Shown here piece by piece: positions 1 to 6,784 of a stretch of 16,685 nucleotides of DNA. Below the pieces are notes generated by a model. That model was not told where the DNA came from and did not search any database. It worked only from the letters and a program-made list of their open reading frames with translations. The position numbers and the translations under genes are program-made. Position 1 is the stretch's first letter. The number at the start of each line of letters is the position of its first letter. The stretch is from Pseudomonadota bacterium (lineage in GTDB: Bacteria; Pseudomonadota; Alphaproteobacteria; Sphingomonadales; Sphingomonadaceae), in assembly GCA_023423775.1 (NCBI GenBank), contig JAFAEZ010000107.1:1-16685 (forward strand), written 5' to 3'.

Positions 1-1134
1 GAGCAGGCGCGCGCGCAGCTCGCGATCGCGCGAGCCTCGATGCTCCCGATCGTCTCCGCAACCGGCGGGATTTCCCGATCGCGCTCGTCGGGCAGCGGCA
101 ACGACCCTTCCGATACGCGCGAAGCCACCGCCCGGGTCGAGGCGCAATGGGAGGTCGATCTGTTCGGCCGCCTCAAGGCCGAGCGCCGCGCCGCGCGCAG
201 CCGGCTGCACGGCGCCGAGTTCGATCGCGAAGCGCTGGCGCTGGTCGTGGAAGCCGACGTCGCCGGCGCCTGGGTGCAATATGCAGCGCTCGGCGACCGC
301 CTCGCCTTGCTCGACCGCTCGATCGCCAGCGCGCGCGAGCTCGACCGCATCCTCGGCGTCCGGCTCCGGCTGGGCGAATCGACGCGCGTCGACACCGGGC
401 TGCAACGGATCGAATTGCGTCGCCTGGAGGCCGAGCGCCACCGGCTCGAAGAAGCGCGCACGCGCACGCGCAACGCGCTTGCCTTGCTGCTCGGAGAAGA
501 GGCGCCGACTTTGGCGCTGCCGCCGGCTACTCTGCGGTCGCTGGTCGTCCCCGCTTTTGCGCCCGAACCTCCCGCGATGCTGCTGGTGCGGCGGCCCGGC
601 CTGCGCGCTGCCGAAGCGCGCATCGCCGCGGCCAATGGCGACGTGGCCGTGGCCCGCGCCGCCTTTCTGCCGCGGCTGACGCTGAGCGCTGCCGCGCTCG
701 GCCAAGCCGCCACGGTCGGCGGTCCGATCGGCACCACTTTGTCGGCCGGCGCGGACATATTGGCGCCGATCTTCGACCGCGCGCGCCTGCAGGGCGGGCT
801 CGATTACGCGACCGCCTCGCAGCGCGAGAGCGTCGAACTCTATCGCAAGGCGCTGCTCACGGCTCTGTCGGAGACCGAGGACGCATTGGCTGGTGTGGCC
901 CGCTCGGCGGAGCGCGAGACCTTGCTGTCCGACGCGGTCGCCGAAGCCCGCACCACGGCCCGGCTGGCGCGGCTGCAATATCTGGAGGGCGAAGCCGATC
1001 TCCAGGTCGTGCTCGACGCCGAGGGCGGCCTCGTCGATGCCGAAGATGCGCGGGCGGAGGCGCTGCAGGAGCGGCTGCAGGCCGCGGTCGACCTCTACCG
1101 CGCGCTCGGCGGCGGTGCGCGCCACGGATCCTAG
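1..1134 (+). CDS. RND efflux outer-membrane lipoprotein, NodT/OprM type (5' end missing)
   Basis: The reading frame is open from base 1, so the start, signal peptide and lipobox lie outside the window; 377 residues are visible. Proteins of this family form the trimeric outer-membrane channel that completes a tripartite efflux pump with an inner-membrane transporter and a periplasmic adaptor. The visible part has the family signature QWEVDLFGRLKAERRAA, followed by long Ala/Arg/Glu/Leu-rich helices and a second repeat (RRPGLRAAEARIAAANGDVAVARAAFLPRLTLSA, broken here: RRPGLRAAEARIAAAN then VAVARAAFLPRLTLSA) typical of the duplicated outer-membrane efflux protein fold. It ends with the usual ALGGG tail. 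The pump partners would be expected upstream. The substrate cannot be told. The family call is firm; a link to the amino-acid genes downstream is not shown. Confidence 0.9.
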   Translation, partial: EQARAQLAIARASMLPIVSATGGISRSRSSGSGNDPSDTREATARVEAQWEVDLFGRLKAERRAARSRLHGAEFDREALALVVEADVAGAWVQYAALGDRLALLDRSIASARELDRILGVRLRLGESTRVDTGLQRIELRRLEAERHRLEEARTRTRNALALLLGEEAPTLALPPATLRSLVVPAFAPEPPAMLLVRRPGLRAAEARIAAANGDVAVARAAFLPRLTLSAAALGQAATVGGPIGTTLSAGADILAPIFDRARLQGGLDYATASQRESVELYRKALLTALSETEDALAGVARSAERETLLSDAVAEARTTARLARLQYLEGEADLQVVLDAEGGLVDAEDARAEALQERLQAAVDLYRALGGGARHGS

Positions 1135-1173
1135 GCTCTGGCGCCGAAGACGCGGCGACGGCATAGCGCGATC

Positions 1174-1704
1174 ATGAACGCCCGTTCGATCCGTACCGCC
1201 ACCCCCGCCGATCTGCCGCGGCTGCACGATCTGGTCGAGAGCGCCTATCGCGGGGACAGCGCGCGTCTCGGCTGGACCCACGAAGCGGACCTGCTCGACG
1301 GCCAGCGCACCGACGCGGCGGCGCTCGCCGCCATCCTTGCCGATCCTCGGCAGCGGATCCTCGTCGCGGTCGAGCAGGGGGCGATCACCGGCTGCGTCCA
1401 GATCAGCGACAAGGGCGACGGCATTGCCTATCTCGGCATGCTCTCGGTCGATCCCGGGCGGCAGGCCGCCGGCCTCGGCAAGTTGCTGATCGCGGCGGCC
1501 GAGCATGACGCGCAGGCCCTGTTCGGCGCGCGCCGGATCGAGATGACGGTGATCCGGCAGCGCGCCGAGCTGATCGCTTATTACGAACGGCGCGGCTACG
1601 CCCGCACCGGGGAGGAGCGCCCCTTCCCGCTCGACGATCCGCGCTTCGGGCTGCCACGGACTCGCGACCTCGCCTTCGTCGTGCTGGCCCGCAAATTGGG
1701 GTGA
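1174..1704 (+). CDS. GNAT-family N-acetyltransferase
   Basis: A 176-residue protein with the single-domain GNAT fold. It would transfer an acetyl group from acetyl-CoA to an unknown amine. The N-terminus (IRTATPADLPRLHDLVESAYRG) is the usual first strand and helix. The acetyl-CoA pyrophosphate loop is seen around residues 88-100 (LSVDPGRQAAGLGKLL, with the Q-x-x-G-x-G pattern). The C-terminal motif AYYERRGYARTGEERPF is typical of the final strands. The ATG at 1174 gives a normal family length; no strong Shine-Dalgarno sequence precedes it. It lies 39 nt after the efflux gene, so the two could be co-transcribed. No substrate can be assigned from sequence. Confidence 0.88.
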   Translation: MNARSIRTATPADLPRLHDLVESAYRGDSARLGWTHEADLLDGQRTDAAALAAILADPRQRILVAVEQGAITGCVQISDKGDGIAYLGMLSVDPGRQAAGLGKLLIAAAEHDAQALFGARRIEMTVIRQRAELIAYYERRGYARTGEERPFPLDDPRFGLPRTRDLAFVVLARKLG

Positions 1705-1719
1705 AAAGGAACGGACCGG

Positions 1720-1748
1720 TTGACGCTGTGCCCGCAATTGGCTTAGCC
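1720..1748 (+). promoter_or_regulatory. Candidate promoter of the Trp leader and aro-trp-lysA operon
   Basis: TTGACG at 1720-1725 is followed after 17 nt by TTAGCC (1743-1748), or after 18 nt by TAGCCA (1744-1749). The -35 element is a good match to the alphaproteobacterial housekeeping consensus; the -10 is poor, as is common in these GC-rich genomes. A start site 7-9 nt downstream would fall on or next to A1757, the first base of the leader peptide ATG. It sits just after the stop of the acetyltransferase gene, in the only non-coding gap before the operon. Confidence 0.5.
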
Positions 1749-1756
1749 ACGGCGCG

Positions 1757-1873
1757 ATGACGACGCGCTTCGCCCTTGCTGTTGCCGCCGCGGCTCCCGC
1801 CGCCGCGACCGCGCGCGTGTCGAACAATTGGTGGCGCTGGCACCCGACCGAAAGCCTTTGGCGCGCCTCGTAG
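1757..1873 (+). CDS. trpL: Trp-rich leader peptide of an attenuator (trpL-like)
   Basis: A 38-residue open frame ending in TAG. Its distal half contains four Trp codons: Trp25 and Trp26 in tandem (1829-1834), Trp28 (1838-1840) and Trp35 (1859-1861), in the context NNWWRWHPTESLWRAS. Trp is rare, so this clustering in a short frame just upstream of a terminator hairpin and of trp genes is the hallmark of ribosome-mediated attenuation. The ribosome is expected to stall at the Trp codons when charged tRNA-Trp is scarce, favouring read-through into the DAHP synthase-trpE-trpG genes. The first 20 residues are Ala-rich and uninformative. No Shine-Dalgarno sequence precedes the ATG, which may be at or near the mRNA 5' end. 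Confidence 0.85.
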   Translation: MTTRFALAVAAAAPAAATARVSNNWWRWHPTESLWRAS

Positions 1874-1882
1874 ATCGACCTG

Positions 1883-1901
1883 TCCTTCCGTTGCGGGAGG
1901 A
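1883..1901 (+). promoter_or_regulatory. Hairpin between leader peptide and terminator (possible competing stem)
   Basis: TCCTTCCG (1883-1890) pairs with CGGGAGGA (1894-1901) around a TTG loop, one pair being a T-G wobble. In addition GCGGG at 1893-1897 is complementary to CCCGC at 1921-1925, inside the 5' arm of the terminator. The two pairings exclude each other, and the second also excludes the terminator, as expected for the switching segments of an attenuator. Which pairing acts as the antiterminator cannot be settled by eye. Confidence 0.5.
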
Positions 1902-1919
1902 ATGAAATCCACCGACCAG

Positions 1920-1944
1920 GCCCGCCTCAGGCGGGCTTTTTTTT
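1920..1944 (+). terminator. Rho-independent terminator of the Trp attenuator
   Basis: GCCCGCC (1920-1926) and GGCGGGC (1930-1936) form a perfect 7-bp GC stem with a TCA loop. The stem is followed directly by eight T residues (1937-1944), an outlying T-run in DNA this GC-rich. It lies 46 nt after the leader peptide stop and 27 nt before the DAHP synthase ATG, so it would end transcription before the structural genes when Trp is plentiful. Confidence 0.9.
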
Positions 1945-1971
1945 CGTCTCCTCCCATCCGGAAACCGACTC

Positions 1972-2985
1972 ATGATCATCGTCCTGAAACCCGAAGCCAC
2001 GTCCCGTTCCGCCGAGGAAATCCTCGCCCGCATCTCCGGCGCCGGGCTGAAGCCGCTCCACATGCCTGGCTCCGAGCGCGTCGTCTTGGGCGCGCTCGGC
2101 GACGAGCGCGTGCTCGCCGAGCTCCAGCTCGAAAGCCACCCGATGGTGGAGGCGGTGAAGCCGATCCTCGCCCCCTACAAATTGGTGAGCCGCGAAATGC
2201 GCCCGCACGACACGATCGTCCGCATCGGCAAGGTCGCGATCGGCGGCGCCGCCTTCCAGGTGATCGCCGGCCCCTGCGCGGTCGAGACGCATGATCAGCT
2301 TCGCGCCAGTGCGCTCGCGGCCAAAGAGTCGGGCGCGGCGGCGATCCGCGCGGGCGCCTACAAGCCGCGCACCAGCCCCTATGGCTTTTCCGGCCACGGC
2401 CCGGCCGGGCTCAAGATCCTGCGCGAGGTCGGCGACGAACTCGGCATGCCGGTCGTGACCGAGGTGATGGACACGGCCGACCTCGATCTCGTCTGCGAAT
2501 ATGCCGACGCGCTCCAGATCGGCGCGCGCAACATGCAGAATTTCTCCCTGCTCCGCGCCGTCGGCAAGGCCGGCAAGCCGGTGGTTCTGAAGCGCGGCAT
2601 GTCGGCCAAGATCGAGGAATTGCTGCTCGCCGCCGAATATCTTCTCGCCGCCGGCAACGACCAGATCGTGCTGGTCGAGCGCGGCATCCGCACGTTCGAG
2701 ACGGCGACGCGCAACACGCTCGACCTCAACGCGATCCCCTACATCAAGCAGAAGACCCACCTGCCGGTGCTGGTCGATCCGAGCCACGGCACCGGTGTGC
2801 GCGATCTCGTCCTGCCGATGTCGCTGGCGGCCGCCGCCTGCGGTGCGGACGGCCTGCTCGTCGAAGTGCATGCGAACCCGGCCGTGGCCCTGTCCGACGG
2901 GGCGCAATCGCTCTACCCGGACCAGTTCAAGGCGCTGATGGAGGCGCTCGCGCCGGTCGTCCGCGCGGTCGGGCGGACGCTCTGA
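1972..2985 (+). CDS. aroF: 3-deoxy-7-phosphoheptulonate (DAHP) synthase, Thermotoga/Bacillus type
   Basis: Condenses phosphoenolpyruvate with erythrose 4-phosphate, the first step of the shikimate pathway. The 337-residue chain has an N-terminal ferredoxin-like regulatory domain (about 1-70, MIIVLKPEATSRSAEEILAR), then a TIM barrel. Barrel motifs are AGPCAVET (99-106), RAGAYKPRTSPYGFSG (126-141), LVDPSHGTG (267-275) and LLVEVHANP. The metal ligands expected in this subclass are visible as Cys102, His272, Glu298 and Asp309, at the same numbers I recall for the Thermotoga maritima enzyme. The gene lies just behind the Trp attenuator, and its TGA overlaps the trpE ATG by one base. The regulatory domain suggests allosteric control by an aromatic amino acid; which one cannot be told. 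Confidence 0.96.
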   Translation: MIIVLKPEATSRSAEEILARISGAGLKPLHMPGSERVVLGALGDERVLAELQLESHPMVEAVKPILAPYKLVSREMRPHDTIVRIGKVAIGGAAFQVIAGPCAVETHDQLRASALAAKESGAAAIRAGAYKPRTSPYGFSGHGPAGLKILREVGDELGMPVVTEVMDTADLDLVCEYADALQIGARNMQNFSLLRAVGKAGKPVVLKRGMSAKIEELLLAAEYLLAAGNDQIVLVERGIRTFETATRNTLDLNAIPYIKQKTHLPVLVDPSHGTGVRDLVLPMSLAAAACGADGLLVEVHANPAVALSDGAQSLYPDQFKALMEALAPVVRAVGRTL

Positions 2986-4514
2986 TGCAGAAGGTCGCCC
3001 AAGGGCAGGCGCTGGCCCTCCAGCGCCGCCTCGCCACCACTCCCGACCCGCTCGCGCTCTACGCGACGCTGACCGACAGCGGCCGTCGCGCCGATACCTT
3101 TCTGCTCGAGCGCAGTGTCGGCCCCACCCTGCTGATGGACCAGGCGGCGGTGCGCATCGAATGCCGCGGTCAGGAGGTGACTTTGTTCGCCCTCTCGAGC
3201 GGTGGCGAGCAGGTGCTGGCCGCCGTTCGCAAGGGGCTCGACAAGCGGGTCGCGGCATCGTCGCAGCGCAACCTCACCCTCCGCTTCCCCGGGCCGGAGG
3301 GCGACGACGCCGAAGCCCGCTTGCTCGCCCCTTCGCCGCTCGATGCGTTGCGTGCGGTCATCGGATTCGTCCCGGCGTCGAAGGAGGAGCCGTTCACGAT
3401 CGCGGCATTGGGCGTGGTCGCGTTCGACCAGGCCGATCTGTTCGAGACCTTGCCGGCCAATGCCGAGGACCCGCTCGATTTCCCCGACTATGTCTTCTGG
3501 CTCGCGGAATCGCTGATCGTGTTCGAACCGGGTGCCAGGCCGCGCGTCCTCTGCACCGCTTTCGGCGCGGGCGAAGCGGCCTATCACGATGCCTCCCGAA
3601 GGCTCGCTGCGCTCGTCGAGCGTTGCGCCGATGTCGTCGCGCTTCCCGAGCCGCCCGCTCCGATCGCCGCCGACGCGACCGCGGTCGACCTGGACGACGC
3701 GGCTTATGGCGCGATCGTGTCGAAGCTGCGCAGGCATATTGCGCAGGGCGACATCTACCAGATCGTGCCGTCGCGCACGTTCCGGGCACCCTGCCCCAAT
3801 CCGCTGCTGAGCTATGCCGCCCAGCGCCGGCTCGACCCGAGCCCCTACCAGTTCTTCGTCGCCGGCCCCGACCACATCCTGTTCGGCGCCTCGCCGGAAA
3901 CTTCGGTGCGCGTGTTCGGCCGCGAGGGCGCGCACGTGGTCGAGGTAAAGCCGATCGCCGGCACACGTCCGCGCGGTAGCACCGACGACGAGGACGACCG
4001 GCTCGAGGCCGAAATGCGGCTCGACCAGAAGGAGACGGCCGAGCATATGATGCTGGTCGATTTGGCGCGGAACGACGTCGCCCGCGTCAGCCGCTCCGGC
4101 ACGCGCCGCGTCGCCCGGCTGATGAGCGTCGAGCGCTACGCCCGCGTCATGCACCTCGTCTCGTCCGTCACCGGCCAGCTGCGCGAGGGGCTCGATGCCC
4201 TCCATGCGCTGCAGGCCTGCCTCAACGTCGGCACGCTGACCGGCGCGCCCAAGATCCGCGCCACCGAGCTGCTGCGCGAAACGGAGGTCACCAAAAGGGG
4301 CCCCTATGGCGGCGCGATCGGCTGGATCAGCGGCGAGGGCCTGATGGACACCGGCGTCGTCATCCGCTCGGCGGTGGTCAAGGACGGCATCGCCTATGTC
4401 CGCGCAGGAGCCGGGGTCGTCTTCGATTCCGATCCGCAACGCGAAGCCGACGAGACAAGGCGCAAGGCCTCGGCCCTGCTCTCCGTCCTCGCCGCCACCG
4501 GAGAAGCCGCGTGA
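2985..4514 (+). CDS. trpE: Anthranilate synthase component I
   Basis: Converts chorismate to anthranilate using ammonia supplied by TrpG, the first committed step to tryptophan. The 509 residues resemble enterobacterial TrpE along their whole length. Chorismate-binding motifs are GASPETSV (301-308), PIAGTRPRG (323-331), MLVDLARNDVARV (356-368), GTLTGAPKIRATELL (416-430) and AGAGVVFDSDPQREADET (474-491). The N-terminal Trp-sensing segment is present but changed: LLERS (40-44), where the Salmonella and E. coli enzymes have LLES; DPSPYQFF (284-291) replaces NPSPYMFF. These positions are linked to feedback inhibition in enterobacteria, so sensitivity to Trp may differ. The ATG overlaps the previous stop (TGATG), and the TGA overlaps the trpG GTG, pointing to translational coupling. 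Confidence 0.96.
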   Translation: MQKVAQGQALALQRRLATTPDPLALYATLTDSGRRADTFLLERSVGPTLLMDQAAVRIECRGQEVTLFALSSGGEQVLAAVRKGLDKRVAASSQRNLTLRFPGPEGDDAEARLLAPSPLDALRAVIGFVPASKEEPFTIAALGVVAFDQADLFETLPANAEDPLDFPDYVFWLAESLIVFEPGARPRVLCTAFGAGEAAYHDASRRLAALVERCADVVALPEPPAPIAADATAVDLDDAAYGAIVSKLRRHIAQGDIYQIVPSRTFRAPCPNPLLSYAAQRRLDPSPYQFFVAGPDHILFGASPETSVRVFGREGAHVVEVKPIAGTRPRGSTDDEDDRLEAEMRLDQKETAEHMMLVDLARNDVARVSRSGTRRVARLMSVERYARVMHLVSSVTGQLREGLDALHALQACLNVGTLTGAPKIRATELLRETEVTKRGPYGGAIGWISGEGLMDTGVVIRSAVVKDGIAYVRAGAGVVFDSDPQREADETRRKASALLSVLAATGEAA

Positions 4515-5080
4515 CCCGCCCCGTCCTCCTCATCGACAATCTCGACAGCTTCACCTTCAACCTGGTCGAGGCCTTCGAGCGGCTCGGGTCCGCCGTGCGC
4601 GTGCTGCGCAACAGCGTCGCCGCGGAGGATGCGCTGGCGCTCGCCGAGGAGAAAGGCGCGCTGATCGTCCTCTCCCCGGGTCCGGGCCGGCCCGAGGACG
4701 CGGGATGCATGATCGAGCTGATCGGGCTGGCGATCGGCCGGGTGCCTCTCCTCGGCGTCTGCCTCGGCCATCAGGCGATCGTCCACCAGGCCGGCGGCGG
4801 CGTGAGCCGCGCGGACGAGCCCGTCCACGGCAAGGCGACGAGCCTCGCCCACGACGGCGCCGGCCCGTTTGCCGGCATTGCCGGGCCGATCCATATCGGC
4901 CGCTACCATTCGCTCTGCACGCGCGACCTGCCCACCCGCTTCCGCGTTCACGCGGCGGTCGACGGCATGGCGATGGCGATCAGCGACCGCGAGGCGATGC
5001 AGACGGGGTTGCAATTCCACCCGGAATCCATCCTTACGCGCGACGGCGACCGCATGCTCGCGAACATATTGGGCGACTGA
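4511..5080 (+). CDS. trpG: Anthranilate synthase glutamine amidotransferase component II
   Basis: A class I glutamine amidotransferase of 189 residues that hydrolyses glutamine and passes ammonia to TrpE. The fold starts with LLIDNLDSFTFNLVEAF. The oxyanion strand LSPGPG lies at 54-59, and the nucleophile is Cys84 in GVCLGHQA. The rest of the triad is His170 and Glu172 in LQFHPESIL. HGKATSLAHDG and the RYHSL motif (131-135) separate TrpG/PabA from other amidotransferases. The start is GTG in a 4-nt GTGA overlap with trpE. It is a free-standing subunit without a fused TrpD phosphoribosyltransferase. A PabA-type role in folate synthesis is possible, but pairing with a true TrpE behind a Trp leader favours TrpG. 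No trpD, C, B or A gene is in the window. Confidence 0.94.
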   Translation: MTRPVLLIDNLDSFTFNLVEAFERLGSAVRVLRNSVAAEDALALAEEKGALIVLSPGPGRPEDAGCMIELIGLAIGRVPLLGVCLGHQAIVHQAGGGVSRADEPVHGKATSLAHDGAGPFAGIAGPIHIGRYHSLCTRDLPTRFRVHAAVDGMAMAISDREAMQTGLQFHPESILTRDGDRMLANILGD

Positions 5081-5085
5081 CAGAC

Positions 5086-6348
5086 ATGGACCATTTCCAC
5101 CTCCGCAACGGCGCCCTTCATTGCGAGGATGTGCCCCTTGCCGACATCGCGGCGGCGGTGGGCACGCCGGTCTATGTCTACTCCTCCGCGACGATGCAGC
5201 GCCACGCCCGCGTGTTCAAGGAAGCGCTCGCCGGCGTTGCGGACCCGCTCATCGCGTTCGCCGTGAAGGCCAATCCCAACGCCGCGGTAATCGCCACGCT
5301 GGCGCAGGAAGGCCTCGGCGCCGACGTGGTCTCGGTCGGCGAATATCGGCGGGCGGTCGCCGCCGGAGTTCCGGCCGATAGGATCGTCTTCTCGGGTGTC
5401 GGCAAGACGGCTGCGGAGATGGCGCACGCGCTCCAAGGCGGGCTCTGCCAGTTCAACCTGGAATCGGTCGAGGAGGCCGAGATGCTGTCCGAGGTCGCAG
5501 TCTCGCTCGGCCGCACCGCGCTCGTCGCCTTCCGGGTGAATCCGGATGTCGAGGCGGGCACCCATGCCAAGATTTCGACCGGCTCCGCTCACAACAAATT
5601 CGGCGTCGCCATCGCCGACGCGCCGGCCGCTTACGCCCGCGCCCGCGACCTTCCCGGCCTCCAGGTCCAGGGCGTCGCCGTCCATATCGGCAGCCAGCTC
5701 ACCGATCTCGCCCCGCTCGCCGCCGCCTTCGAGAAAGTCGGAGCACTGATCGGCGGCCTGCGCGCCGCCGGCCACGTCATCACCCATGCCGATCTCGGCG
5801 GCGGGCTCGGCGTACCCTACGACCCCGAGCAGCCGCTCCCGCCGAGCCCCTCTGATTACGGCCATATGGTCGCGCGCATCACCCGCGACTGGGACGTAAG
5901 GCTGATCTTCGAGCCCGGCCGGCTGATCGTCGCCAATGCCGGCGTGCTGCTGACCGAGGTCATCCGCGTGAAGCCGGGCGCGACCGATCCGTTCGTGATC
6001 CTCGACGCCGCGATGAACGATCTGATGCGGCCCAGCCTCTACGACGCTTGGCATGCGATCGAGCCGGTCCGGCCGAGCGGGCACGAGATGGTCGCCAATG
6101 TCGTAGGCCCGGTGTGCGAGAGCGGCGACACCTTCGCCACCGGCCGCCGCATGGGCGCGGTCGCGCCGGGCGACCTCGTCGTCTTCCGCACCGCCGGCGC
6201 CTATGCCGCGACCATGGCCAGCACCTATAACAGCCGGCCGCTGACCGCCGAGGTGCTGGTGGATGGCGATCGCTGGGCCGTTGTGCGCCAGCGCCAGGAC
6301 ATCGAGGCTTTGATCCGCGCCGACAAGCTTCCCAACTGGCTGACCTGA
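5086..6348 (+). CDS. lysA: Diaminopimelate decarboxylase
   Basis: A PLP enzyme of fold type III that decarboxylates meso-diaminopimelate to L-lysine, the last lysine step. From the ATG at 5086 it has 420 residues, the usual length; the frame is open further upstream but there it overlaps trpG and is not supported. Lys61 in AFAVKANPN binds PLP. AVHIGSQLTDL, ADLGGGLGVPY and EPGRLIVANAG follow in family order. CESGDTFATGR holds the active-site Cys contributed across the dimer, and GAYAATMASTYNSRP forms the C-terminal barrel signature. It begins 5 nt after trpG, so it should be read from the same mRNA and fall under the Trp attenuator, which is unexpected for a lysine gene. The Shine-Dalgarno sequence is weak. 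Confidence 0.95.
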   Translation: MDHFHLRNGALHCEDVPLADIAAAVGTPVYVYSSATMQRHARVFKEALAGVADPLIAFAVKANPNAAVIATLAQEGLGADVVSVGEYRRAVAAGVPADRIVFSGVGKTAAEMAHALQGGLCQFNLESVEEAEMLSEVAVSLGRTALVAFRVNPDVEAGTHAKISTGSAHNKFGVAIADAPAAYARARDLPGLQVQGVAVHIGSQLTDLAPLAAAFEKVGALIGGLRAAGHVITHADLGGGLGVPYDPEQPLPPSPSDYGHMVARITRDWDVRLIFEPGRLIVANAGVLLTEVIRVKPGATDPFVILDAAMNDLMRPSLYDAWHAIEPVRPSGHEMVANVVGPVCESGDTFATGRRMGAVAPGDLVVFRTAGAYAATMASTYNSRPLTAEVLVDGDRWAVVRQRQDIEALIRADKLPNWLT

Positions 6349-6392
6349 CGGGCCACTAGCCAGACAAAATACGGATGTTCGAGATTGAGGGG

Positions 6393-6421
6393 TTGCGCGC
6401 TTCTCGGTCGGCTCCTATCTG
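6393..6421 (+). promoter_or_regulatory. Candidate promoter of the his operon
   Basis: TTGCGC (6393-6398) and TATCTG (6416-6421) are separated by 17 nt. The predicted start site is near 6428-6430, at the left edge of the palindrome at 6430-6445 and about 32 nt before the regulator ATG. It is the best promoter-like pair in the 112-nt gap after lysA, but was judged by eye only. Confidence 0.45.
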
Positions 6422-6429
6422 GCCTGCTC

Positions 6430-6445
6430 GTTACAACGTGATAAC
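6430..6445 (+). promoter_or_regulatory. Palindromic operator candidate GTTANNACGTNNTAAC
   Basis: The sequence GTTACAACGTGATAAC reads as a two-fold symmetric site, GTTA-2-ACGT-2-TAAC, with 12 of 16 positions symmetric. It lies at the predicted transcription start, 15 nt before the ATG of the TrpR-family regulator and ahead of the whole his operon. That is where a dimeric helix-turn-helix repressor would block initiation. Its AT content stands out from its surroundings. Autoregulation by the adjacent regulator is inference. Confidence 0.5.
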
Positions 6446-6460
6446 ACAGTAGAACGATTG

Positions 6461-6784
6461 ATGGCCGACCCGAACACCGATTTCGCTCCCCTTCGCGACC
6501 CGCAGGCGCTGGTGGCCGATCTGTGCCGCGCCCTGCTCACGCCGGAGACGCCGGCCGAGATGGAGCGTTTACTCGCCGATCTCTGCACCCGCGCCGAGAT
6601 CAGGGCGCTGGCCGAGCGCTGGCACGTTGCCCGTCTGCTCAGCCAGGGCGGCCTCAGCTACCGCGACATCCACGAGGCGACCGGGGTCAGCACCACCACG
6701 GTCGTCCGCGTCGCCCGGTTCCTGAAGGAGGAGCCGCACCAGGGCTACCGCATGGCGCTCGAGCGCAGCGGAGAGGGCGCATGA
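6461..6784 (+). CDS. YerC/YecD-type TrpR-family regulator, probable histidine-operon repressor
   Basis: A 107-residue all-helical protein of the Trp repressor superfamily. The helix-turn-helix is LSYRDIHEATGVSTTTVVRVARFL (about 65-88; first part LSYRDIHEATGVSTTT, second VVRVARFL). It is followed by the KEEPHQGYRMAL tail, which matches the YerC/YecD branch rather than enterobacterial TrpR. Upstream, TRAEIRALAERWHVARLL forms the dimerisation helices and the helix leading into the DNA-binding motif. In Gram-positive bacteria this branch has been proposed as a histidine regulator (HisR). Here the gene overlaps hisG by 4 nt (ATGA), making it the first gene of the his operon, and a palindrome lies just upstream. 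A TTG at 6458 would add one residue; ATG is preferred. The ligand, histidine or another, is not shown by sequence. Confidence 0.88.
   Translation: MADPNTDFAPLRDPQALVADLCRALLTPETPAEMERLLADLCTRAEIRALAERWHVARLLSQGGLSYRDIHEATGVSTTTVVRVARFLKEEPHQGYRMALERSGEGA

Noticed and set aside
1927..3258. Long minus-strand open frame (443 codons) opposite DAHP synthase, with similar long antisense frames at 2913-4439, 4948-6084, 6871-8142 and 9500-10522
   Set aside because: They mirror the codon structure of GC-rich genes on the other strand, give Arg/Asp/Gly/His-rich sequences with no recognisable motif, and cover unmistakable enzymes.
6336..6363. CTGGCT/AGCCAG inverted repeat at the end of lysA as a terminator
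   Set aside because: The loop is 16 nt and no T-run follows, so it does not look like an intrinsic terminator.
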